A DNA stretch of 64,000 nt from positions 310,001 through 374,000 of the forward strand of contig NZ_JBGUAY010000004.1 in assembly GCF_041821025.1 (NCBI RefSeq), in the 5' to 3' direction. Under the pieces are notes generated by a model. It saw nothing but the letters and a program-made list of their open reading frames with translations, was not told the origin of the DNA and searched no databases. A program made the position numbers and the translations under genes. This document shows, in pieces, positions 46,001 to 51,788 of this stretch (the first letter of the stretch is position 1; the number at the start of each line of letters is the position of its first letter). Source of the DNA: Egicoccus sp. AB-alg6-2 (GTDB lineage: Bacteria; Actinomycetota; Nitriliruptoria; Nitriliruptorales; Nitriliruptoraceae).

Positions 46001-46890
46001 TCGTCGGGGGTGAGGTAGCGCACGTCGTTGACCGCGGCCGCCCGCACCCCGAGGCGGCCGGCGATCTCGAGCGTCCGCCGGATACGGGTGTCGTCGCCGG
46101 GTTCGGCCAGGTCGTGGCCGCCGGCACCGCTGGCCAGCGACCGCCGCCCGCCCGGCGCGACCCGGTGGTTGCGCACGCCCAGCACCACGTCGTCACGGCC
46201 GAACACCTCGAGCCAGTGGCGCAGTTCGACCTCGGCCGCGTCGAGGTGGCCGCGCGCGACCAGGCGCCCGAACGGCGAGTCGACCCCGAGCACCGCCACC
46301 ACCCCACCCGAGGCCGCCACGTCACCGAGCGCGTCGGCGGGCAGGTGCGGGTCGCTGCGCGCGTCGGCATGCGCCGCGCTGACCGCCCGGCACACCCCGC
46401 CGTACCCCTCCCCGTCGCGCGCCAGCAACGTCACCCGCGCGGCGTCGTCCTCGAGCCAGCCACCACCCCTGCCCGGACGCGCCTCACCGGGATCGCGGAC
46501 GCGGCCGCCACGGGTGCGCTCCCAGCCGGCGCGCGCATCGGGGGCGAGGGCAAGGTCCGTGCCGAACACGGGGGTCACCCCTTCGGCGGCGCAAGCCTGG
46601 GCGAACCGGACCGCGCCGTAGAGCCCGTCGCGGTCGGTGATCGCCACGTGGGTCATGCCGGCGGCGGCCGCGGCGGCCGCCAACTCGCGCGGACGGATCG
46701 CCCCGTCACGCATCGAGTACGAGGTGCGGGCGCTCAGGTGCGCGAACGGTGGCGTTCCGGGTGGCGCGGGCCTGGCCCTGCCGGCCCGGTACAGCGCCTC
46801 GGCGGCTTCGGCCGCCCGGTGCACGTCGACCTCGTGGTCCTCGACCGACGCCTCGTGCTCCTGGGGCGACCAGCGACGGGTGGCCGCCAT
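43066..46890 (-). CDS. dnaE2: error-prone DNA polymerase III alpha (DnaE2/ImuC)
   Basis: SOS-induced C-family polymerase used in damage tolerance and mutagenesis. It is 1274 aa from ATG 46890, which overlaps the DUF6504 stop in a TGATG. The palm has LPDIDLDVESHRRED, with catalytic D478 and D480, and the C-terminal OB domain has VRVAGVKVAVQS. The PHP domain is degenerate: the HxH motif that is HLHVH in DnaE1 reads HLSAR here (H51 kept, the next two His lost), so no exonuclease is expected. It is longer than typical DnaE2 because of a Gly/Arg-rich region near 130-160 and a longer C-terminal part. imuA and imuB were not found next to it. Confidence 0.94.
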   Translation of the reverse strand: MAATRRWSPQEHEASVEDHEVDVHRAAEAAEALYRAGRARPAPPGTPPFAHLSARTSYSMRDGAIRPRELAAAAAAAGMTHVAITDRDGLYGAVRFAQACAAEGVTPVFGTDLALAPDARAGWERTRGGRVRDPGEARPGRGGGWLEDDAARVTLLARDGEGYGGVCRAVSAAHADARSDPHLPADALGDVAASGGVVAVLGVDSPFGRLVARGHLDAAEVELRHWLEVFGRDDVVLGVRNHRVAPGGRRSLASGAGGHDLAEPGDDTRIRRTLEIAGRLGVRAAAVNDVRYLTPDDAAVADVLRCVRQQVPLGRHHLGRATAEAWFTSAADQHERFRERPDLLVAAHELATGCDVDLGLGGLHVPRLSGLSAEVAAGELHQRCWSGAAQRYTRITPAVRERLEHELAMIDQLGLHDLFLAVSDIVADVRELGVLIACRGSAAGSLVCYALRISDVDPIANDLAFERFMNPYRDELPDIDLDVESHRREDVYDLVMARYGEERTACVAMVETFQARMAVREVGKVLGLPPEEIDLVAKGFHHTRARDARTAVDRLPELKNSRLDAGQLTRLFDLVERIDGFPRHLAMHPCGILLGDRDLTSRTPLERSAHGYSMSQFDKDDVAALGLLKLDVLGVRMLSAMSHALGLVNGDGTAGLPATRDADPALPGRDGRGRLSMDAIPGGDADTYALIRSTHSVGMFQIESPGQRELLGRLQPDRFGDLVTEISLFRPGPVKADMVTPYVARRHGEEETTYLHPCLEPVLGETHGVIVYHEQVMGVLAAITGCDLAYADLLRRQLSDPRKLAAIRGWVVARALDRGLTREDAERIWNQVASFASFGFCKAHAAAFAVPTYRSAFLKAHVFPEFAAGLLTHDPGMYPRRMILDECRLFGVAVLPADVNRSIGPYTVEVVDRGLADHLLGLTAAVRAVQRGEDPAPHLPPGWTWPEEVTAGKVPRPKSGKAPKAVRVPRPVPPTGFDSGEAGNGYRYAVRIGLQDIRGITDAEVEALLGGRPFTSLADLRERGGLSRPTTEALAEVGALDQVAGVGRRGGPNGRRALRLAVEELWAGAGRRRRAAATVGAHRVEQTAMDLDADHTPQLPEDRAADRVRAELAVSGMDVSRHVISFYEPLLEALGVVRACDLQGLPTQSTVRVAGVKVAVQSPAQRSGQRVLFLSLDDRTGTTQTTYFERHLDDCAWTVLHAWLLVAEGRVSRRGRMGATVTGTRAWDLSRLWRAWQEGWLEAALAERGTPAPHERPVSRPAGLYASEFGRGSR

Positions 46891-47180
46891 CAGTCCCAGA
46901 CGCGGTCGAGACGCCAGGTCTCGCCGCGCCGGACCAGCTCGTACACCCCACGTGCCGGTTTGCCGTTGGCGGCTTCCACCCGCCACAGGTCGGTCTGCTC
47001 GATCTGGACCGGCTCGCCGTCCGGGCGTCGCCACCAGCCCGGGTCCTCGCGCCAGTGGCCGAGCACCTGCAGCACCTGGTAGCGGTTGCCCCGCCAGGTG
47101 AAGGCGCTCGGTGCCGTGCCGTCGGTGCCGGTCGTGGGAAGTTCGACCTCCTCGATGGTCTCGCGGTATCGCTTGCTCAT
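46890..47180 (-). CDS. DUF6504 family protein
   Basis: 96-aa protein of the DUF6504 family, which in actinobacteria accompanies dnaE2 and imuB genes. MSKRYRETIEEVEL near the N-terminus and WRVEAANGKPARGVYELVR with TWRLDRVWD at the end are typical. ATG 47180 is preferred because the family starts at MSKRY, although in-frame ATGs at 47192 and 47213 are possible. It overlaps dnaE2 by 1 nt and sits directly behind a perfect LexA box, so its product is probably part of the mutasome. Activity unknown. Confidence 0.85.
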   Translation of the reverse strand: MSKRYRETIEEVELPTTGTDGTAPSAFTWRGNRYQVLQVLGHWREDPGWWRRPDGEPVQIEQTDLWRVEAANGKPARGVYELVRRGETWRLDRVWD

Positions 47181-47223
47181 GGTGTCCGCCATCCGGTTTC
47201 CGCCGCCCGTCATGGGCGTGTCA

Positions 47224-47239
47224 TCGAACGTGTGTTCGA
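47224..47239. promoter_or_regulatory. perfect LexA (SOS) box of the DUF6504-dnaE2 operon
   Basis: TCGAACGTGTGTTCGA is a perfect TCGAAC-N4-GTTCGA palindrome. On the operon strand TACGGT (47256-47251) upstream is the likely -10, so LexA bound here would cover the transcript start and leader. It lies 43 nt above the preferred DUF6504 start. Confidence 0.93.
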
Positions 47240-47320
47240 GTGAAGCCGGCACCGTACGACGCGGCTGGGACACCCGCCAGCGAACGACCCCCGCCGCCCG
47301 CGCGGCGCGCAACCCCGCGC

Positions 47321-47490
47321 ACCACCTCGACTTTCGTGTCCCCAGCCGAAAGTTGGGCTCCCCGGCCGGCCCGGCCCCCAACACCACCTCGACATTCGTG
47401 TCCCCAGCCGAACGTGGAACCGCCCGGCCAGGCCCGGACACCTGCAGGCCGCCCGGTTTCGTGCCCCCAGCCGAACGTTGGAACCGCCCG
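47321..47490. repeat. three tandem 62-63 bp hairpin repeats
   Basis: Three copies whose cores start at 47331, 47393 and 47456. Each core has TTTCG or ATTCG, then TGTCCCCAGC (TGCCCCCAGC in the third), then CGAAAG or CGAACG, forming a short inverted repeat with a C-rich loop. Copies 1 and 2 share ACCACCTCGAC upstream; copies 2 and 3 share GGAACCGCCCGGCC downstream. They fill most of the 318-nt gap between the LexA box and the end of the OpuAC-like gene. Not coding. Confidence 0.8.
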
Positions 47491-47498
47491 GCCGACGG

Positions 47499-48476
47499 TC
47501 AGGCGGGTGGGGGGTCCTCGGGGAGGGTGCGGCGGGCGCGGACGAACAGTTCCCGAGCCGCCTCCTCGGCGACCTCCTCGACCGGCTCGCCGGCCAGGAC
47601 CCTGGCGTTCCAGCTCCCGAGCAGCGCCGTCGTCAGCTGCGCCGCCATCGGCCCGAGCGCGACCCGCACCGCCGGCTGGTCCTCGATCACCTCGGCCCGC
47701 ACCTGCGGCAGCGGCACGAACGCGGGGAAGACCCGCAGGTCGTCGATCAACGGGCGCAGACCCGCCCGCCACGCGGCGCCGTCGGTCGCCGTGGTGAGCC
47801 CGGCGAGGCAGTCCCCGGCGGCGACCCCGCGCACCGCCTCCTCGGGGTCGGCGGCGAGGAACTCGCGGTCGCTGCGCACGCTGTAGGCCTCGAGGACCGC
47901 CCGCAGCCCGTCCACGCGGGTGCCGAACTCCTGGTCGACGCACACCCGGGCGTCGGGCTGCTCGGACAACCGCCGGGCGAGGTCGGACAACGTGCGCAGG
48001 TCGGCGCCCGCGGCCGGGGGGCCGAGCACCACGAACGCGAACGTGGCGTTGGCGGGTGGCGCGTCCAGGCTGCCGTCCCGGAACTGCGGCCGGAGCCAGA
48101 TCAGGCCCTCGTCCTCGTCGTGGTCGCGCACGGCCATGAAGCTCGCCCGCGGATCGCCCGGCGGGTCGGCTCGTCCCAGGGTCTCGAGCCATGCCTCGCC
48201 GGTGTAGCCCGTCCGCACGTCGACATCGCCGAGCTCGAGGGCCTGACGGGCGTCGCGCGCGTCGCTGAAGGTCACGAGCTCCCCCGCCAGTCCCGACAGC
48301 TCCAGCAGCGCCAGCATGGTGTGGGCGAGCACCTCCGTCTCGGGCTCGGCCCCGCTGGCGATCCGGAGGGGCGTGGGAGGCGGCTGGTCGGGATCCTCGG
48401 TGGCGGCGGGCACGCCGGGGCCGGCCTGCGAGGTGCAGGCGACGAGAAGCACCAGGAGACACAGCCAGCGACGCAC
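47499..48476 (-). CDS. OpuAC-type glycine betaine/choline-binding lipoprotein
   Basis: Solute-binding protein of the quaternary-amine ABC family, 325 aa. The signal peptide has the lipobox LVAC near residue 14, so it should be a membrane-anchored extracytoplasmic receptor. ATLGRADPP-like sequence and DEDEGLIWLRPQ resemble the OpuAC domain 2. GTG 48476 gives a compact MRRW start, but GTG 48494 and ATG 48521 are in frame and cannot be excluded. No permease or ATPase gene lies nearby, so it is an orphan, perhaps serving a transporter elsewhere or acting as a ligand sensor. Confidence 0.82.
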   Translation of the reverse strand: MRRWLCLLVLLVACTSQAGPGVPAATEDPDQPPPTPLRIASGAEPETEVLAHTMLALLELSGLAGELVTFSDARDARQALELGDVDVRTGYTGEAWLETLGRADPPGDPRASFMAVRDHDEDEGLIWLRPQFRDGSLDAPPANATFAFVVLGPPAAGADLRTLSDLARRLSEQPDARVCVDQEFGTRVDGLRAVLEAYSVRSDREFLAADPEEAVRGVAAGDCLAGLTTATDGAAWRAGLRPLIDDLRVFPAFVPLPQVRAEVIEDQPAVRVALGPMAAQLTTALLGSWNARVLAGEPVEEVAEEAARELFVRARRTLPEDPPPA

Positions 48477-48554
48477 CCTCCCAGGCTGCCACACCTCCCT
48501 CGTTGCCGCCCGCGTTGCCATCGGTGGGCGTGCGGTGGCACCGCGTGGCGGTCG

Positions 48555-48560
48555 TACACT
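48555..48560 (+). promoter_or_regulatory. -10 of the thioredoxin-like lipoprotein gene (leaderless)
   Basis: TACACT, six nt before the ATG at 48567. The predicted start falls on or beside the start codon, so the mRNA would be leaderless; no ribosome site is visible. Confidence 0.5.
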
Positions 48561-48566
48561 CGCGGC

Positions 48567-49586
48567 ATGCGTAGACGCCCCGCTCCCCTCGCCGCGCTCC
48601 TGGCCGTGCTCCTGCTGGCGGCCGCCTGTTCCGGCTCCCCCGATGCCGCTCCGACGCCCACCGCGGACGAGACCGAACGTGAACTGGCGATCGCCGTGGC
48701 CAGCTTCGACCTCGCGGTCGGCGAAGATCAGCGCCTGCTGGCCGGGATCTACACCTCCGAACGCCAGCTGCTGGGCTTCGGCGAGGTCACCTTCGACCTG
48801 GGCTTCCTGGGCGAGGAGCCGGGTGGCGAGGCCGAGCTGACCGAGCGGGTGCAGGCCGGCTTCCTGCCCGTTCCGGGCGCCGAACCCGGGGGTGGGGGCA
48901 CCCAACCGACCGTGCTGATGGGGCAGGAAGGGGCCGGGGTCTACGCCGCGCAGGTCCCGCTCGACGAAGCCGGTTTCTGGGGTCTGCGGGTGACGGCCGA
49001 GCTCGACGACGGCACGGTCCGCCAGGGCCAGACCACCTTCGAGGTGTTGCCCGAACCGCTCGTTCCGGCCGTCGGCGACGAGGCGCCCGTGACCCGCAAC
49101 CTGACGCTCGCCGACGTCGAGGCCGGCACGGCCGCACCGGCGTCACTCGACTCCCGGGCGCTCGACGGTGGCGAGGTGCCCGCCCACCGCCTGCACCAGA
49201 CCACCATCGCCGACGCCATCGAACAGGGACGACCGGTCGTGGCAGTGTTCGCCACCCCGGTCTTCTGCGTCAGTCGGTTCTGTGGCCCGCTCGCCGAGAC
49301 CATCGAGGAGCTCGCGACCCGGTACGACAACCGCGCCGACTTCGTGATGGTGGAGGTGTGGGAGGACTTCGAGGACCAGCAGCTCAACGCCGCGGCCGCG
49401 GAATGGATCCAGACCGAGACCGGCGGGAACGAACCGTGGGTGTTCCTGGTGGGCGAGGACGGCCGGATCGCCGCGCGGTGGGACAACGTCCTCGACGTCG
49501 CCGAACTCGAGGCCGAGCTCGAAGCACTTCCGGCCATCCCCCCGCGGGCCGAGGGCAGTCCGGCCGAGGAGCTCTCCGAGGACTGA
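48567..49586 (+). CDS. thioredoxin-fold lipoprotein
   Basis: 339-aa exported protein with lipobox LAAAC (C21). Residues about 30-160 form an Ig-like or beta-rich region, and the C-terminal part (about 205-330) looks like a thioredoxin fold with FATPVFCVSRFCGPLAETIEELA, where C234 and C239 are separated by four residues (CxxxxC) instead of the usual CxxC. The TP before the first Cys and the following helix fit a TlpA/peroxiredoxin-like redox site. A divergent pair with the OpuAC-like gene. Substrate unknown. Confidence 0.82.
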   Translation: MRRRPAPLAALLAVLLLAAACSGSPDAAPTPTADETERELAIAVASFDLAVGEDQRLLAGIYTSERQLLGFGEVTFDLGFLGEEPGGEAELTERVQAGFLPVPGAEPGGGGTQPTVLMGQEGAGVYAAQVPLDEAGFWGLRVTAELDDGTVRQGQTTFEVLPEPLVPAVGDEAPVTRNLTLADVEAGTAAPASLDSRALDGGEVPAHRLHQTTIADAIEQGRPVVAVFATPVFCVSRFCGPLAETIEELATRYDNRADFVMVEVWEDFEDQQLNAAAAEWIQTETGGNEPWVFLVGEDGRIAARWDNVLDVAELEAELEALPAIPPRAEGSPAEELSED

Positions 49587-49587
49587 T

Positions 49588-49615
49588 CGCCGGCGCCCGT
49601 TCAGCGGCGCCGGCG
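49588..49615. terminator. 10-bp convergent-end hairpin
   Basis: CGCCGGCGCC (49588-49597) and GGCGCCGGCG (49606-49615) pair perfectly around an 8-nt loop that holds the stop codon of the leftward gene. It lies two nt after the stop of the thioredoxin-like gene. No U-tract; probably a bidirectional terminator. Confidence 0.6.
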
Positions 49616-50044
49616 CAGCTGTGGCGGTAGCAGCGCCACGTCGCTGCCCGCGAGCCGGTCACCACGTTCGCCGGCGGCGAGCAGGCCACGGACGGCCGAT
49701 CCCCCGACGACCACGACCTCGGCGACGAACGCCAGGAGCACACCGAGTCCGCTGAGTTCTGCGAGCAGGCGGACCCCGAGTCGGTCGGTCGCGAGACCGA
49801 TGACCAACCAGGCGAGCACGACGAGCGCGCCGATGACCACGAGCTGCCGCCGCAGCCGGCGGGCCGTCCGCCCCCAGTCCACGATGGGAGCCGCCACCTC
49901 GGGTGCCGCCGCCGCCTCGGGTGCGGCCGCCGCCTCGGGTGCGGCCGCCACGCCCGGCACGCCGGTGGCGATCTGGGATGCAGCCGCGGGCACGTCGGTC
50001 GACGGCGGTGCGGGATCGGGTGCGGTCACGAGGGCCTCGGGCAC
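49601..50044 (-). CDS. hypothetical membrane protein with AAAPE repeats
   Basis: 147 aa, not recognised. N-terminal Ala/Pro/Glu low-complexity segment with three AAAPE-type repeats (about 33-52, encoded by 18-nt direct repeats), then two hydrophobic stretches (about 67-85 and 92-118) and a basic tail ending in RRRR. GTG 50044 is the longest start; GTG 50029 is an alternative. It faces the thioredoxin-like gene tail to tail. The reading frame has normal codon use, so it is probably real. Confidence 0.6.
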   Translation of the reverse strand: MPEALVTAPDPAPPSTDVPAAASQIATGVPGVAAAPEAAAAPEAAAAPEVAAPIVDWGRTARRLRRQLVVIGALVVLAWLVIGLATDRLGVRLLAELSGLGVLLAFVAEVVVVGGSAVRGLLAAGERGDRLAGSDVALLPPQLRRRR

Positions 50045-50046
50045 GG

Positions 50047-50079
50047 GATGCGGCGGCCGAGGGTATCGGCCGCCGCATC
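50047..50079. terminator. perfect 14-bp hairpin after the PfpI gene
   Basis: GATGCGGCGGCCGA and TCGGCCGCCGCATC are perfect inverted repeats around GGGTA, in the 55-nt gap between the PfpI gene and the next leftward gene. On the transcribed strand no U-tract follows. The most stable simple hairpin noticed in the window. Confidence 0.65.
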
Positions 50080-50099
50080 GTCGTAACGGTCAGTGGGCC

Positions 50100-50660
50100 T
50101 CAGGCGAGCTGCTTCTCGATCAGGGCGATGGTCTCGCGGTCGAACGCCTCGAGGTCGTCGGGCTTGCGGCTGGTGATCAGCGGTCCGGCGCCGTTGTCGT
50201 CGACCACGACCTCCTGGTCGACCCAGGTTCCGCCGGCGTTGCGAATGTCGGTCTGCAGGCTCGGCCACGACGTGAGGGTGCGGCCCTCGACGCAGCCCGC
50301 CTCGACCAGCGACCATGGCGCGTGGCAGATCGCGGCGACGGGCTTGCCGGAGGCGACGAAGTCGCGCACGAACGCGACCGCGCCCTCGTGCATCCGCAGC
50401 TGGTCGGGGTTGGCCACGCCGCCGGGCAGCACCAATGCGTCGAAGTCGTCGACCGAGACGTTGTCGACCGCTTCGTCCACCTCGAAGGTGTCTGCCTTGT
50501 CGAGGTGGTCGAAGCCCTGCACCTCCCCCGGCTCGGTCGCGAGCAGGATCGGCACGCCACCGGCCTGCTTGATGTCGGCCCAGGGCTGGGTGAGTTCGAT
50601 CTGTTCGACGCCTTCGGTGGCGACGAGGAACGCGACGCGTGCGCCGTCGATGCTGGCCAT
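50100..50660 (-). CDS. PfpI/DJ-1 family protein (type 1 glutamine amidotransferase fold)
   Basis: 186-aa cytoplasmic protein of the PfpI protease/deglycase family. The nucleophile elbow is AAICHAPW, with C112 and H113; E18 in TEGVEQIE matches the family's acidic partner. Proposed roles are stress chaperone, protease or deglycase; the sequence cannot separate them. ATG 50660 has AAGGAG 6 nt upstream, one of the best ribosome sites in the window, suggesting strong translation. Confidence 0.93.
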   Translation of the reverse strand: MASIDGARVAFLVATEGVEQIELTQPWADIKQAGGVPILLATEPGEVQGFDHLDKADTFEVDEAVDNVSVDDFDALVLPGGVANPDQLRMHEGAVAFVRDFVASGKPVAAICHAPWSLVEAGCVEGRTLTSWPSLQTDIRNAGGTWVDQEVVVDDNGAGPLITSRKPDDLEAFDRETIALIEKQLA

Positions 50661-50863
50661 GTGGGACTCCTTGCGTGGGACGGGTCAGAGCGGGATCCCC
50701 ATGGTCGGGGCCGCCGCAGCGGCGCGTACTCCAACGGCTGCACGAACGGTCCCGACAGGCGGGCCACCCCGCGACCGGCAGGGGTCGACCACGCCCGGGT
50801 CACCACCGGCGGCGGTCCCGCAGCGGTGCGTGCCGCACCGGTGAGATCCCCGCGCCGGCGACG

Positions 50864-51214
50864 TCACAACGCCGGGTCGCCCAGGTCGAGCCGCAGGGTG
50901 GCCAGCACCCGCGTGATCTCGCCGTGCAGCGCGGCGACGTCCAGCGGCAGGCGCACGTCGTGCTGCGGGTACAGCTCGGTGGCGGAGGTGTCGGTGGTGC
51001 TGACCTGCCAGCCGCGGGCGAGCAGATAGTCCCCGAGCTGGAACGCCCACGTCAGCACGACGTGGTCCTCGTAGTCGTGCAGCATGAAGGTCAGGTAGCG
51101 GTTGAACGGCAGGGTCCACATCCGGCCGCCCCGACGCGACACGCCCTGCGCCCGGAAGCCCAGCGCCTCGAGTTCGTCGTCGAAGGTCTCGGCCGTCGCC
51201 CCGTCGCCGTTCAC
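50864..51214 (-). CDS. hypothetical protein
   Basis: 116 aa, not recognised. A compact alpha/beta protein with an aromatic, partly hydrophobic centre (MWTLPFNRYLTFMLHDYEDH, about 32-51, and VLTWAFQLGDYLLARGW) and no membrane anchor or signal. GTG 51214 is favoured by GGGAG 7 nt upstream; a longer frame begins at 51244. Divergent from the coiled-coil lipoprotein gene. The 203-nt gap to pfpI holds no clear signal beyond the pfpI ribosome site. Confidence 0.65.
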   Translation of the reverse strand: MNGDGATAETFDDELEALGFRAQGVSRRGGRMWTLPFNRYLTFMLHDYEDHVVLTWAFQLGDYLLARGWQVSTTDTSATELYPQHDVRLPLDVAALHGEITRVLATLRLDLGDPAL

Positions 51215-51288
51215 CGGCCAGCTCCCTGGTCGCCTGCGCGGCACACGCTACTCGGATCCGCCGGCCCGACTCCGTACGCTGTCGCGCC

Positions 51289-51753
51289 ATGTACGCCCTG
51301 CGATCCTCCGTCCTCGCCCTGGCCCTCGTGCTGGGAGCCGCCGCGTGCTCGAGCCCGGACGACGACGAGCAGCAGGACGCGGTCGTCGAGGAACTGCGTG
51401 CCGAACTGGCGGCCCGGGCGGACGCCGAGGGCGCGCTGGCGCAACGCGTCGAGGAACTCGAGGCCCAGCTCGAGCGACTGAGCAGCGACCGGTCCACCAG
51501 CCAACGACTCGGCGAGGTGGACGAGCAGCTCACGGCACTGAGCGAGAGCATCACCAGCCTGGGCGAGCGGGTGGACACCGAAGCCCAGGAACGCGTCAGC
51601 GTCGGCGAGGAGGCGGCGAACGCGGCTGCCGACCTGCGCAACAGCCTCGCCGACATGCGCGGGCGCATCGACCAGCTGCAGGGCGAGACCGACGAGCTGC
51701 GCACGCTGTACCAGACCCTGCGCGAACGGGTCGACCGCATGCAGCAGGGCTGA
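51289..51753 (+). CDS. coiled-coil lipoprotein
   Basis: 154-aa exported protein: a short signal peptide with lipobox GAAAC (C20), then an almost continuous Glu/Gln/Arg-rich coiled coil (about 27-150). No catalytic domain. It could be a structural or adaptor protein at the outer face of the membrane. TACGCT (51275-51280) eight nt above the ATG suggests a leaderless transcript. It is followed 35 nt later by pknB, which has its own -10. Confidence 0.75.
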   Translation: MYALRSSVLALALVLGAAACSSPDDDEQQDAVVEELRAELAARADAEGALAQRVEELEAQLERLSSDRSTSQRLGEVDEQLTALSESITSLGERVDTEAQERVSVGEEAANAAADLRNSLADMRGRIDQLQGETDELRTLYQTLRERVDRMQQG

Positions 51754-51776
51754 CGGGTCGAGCGGTCACGCTGCCC

Positions 51777-51782
51777 TACCAT
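51777..51782 (+). promoter_or_regulatory. -10 of pknB (leaderless)
   Basis: TACCAT six nt before the GTG at 51789. No ribosome site is present, so the mRNA is probably leaderless. No clear -35. Confidence 0.45.
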
Positions 51783-51788
51783 CGAGCC

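Noticed and set aside
47321-47490. CRISPR-like array
   Set aside because: Only three copies, the segments between cores are themselves partly repeated instead of unique, and no cas gene lies nearby.
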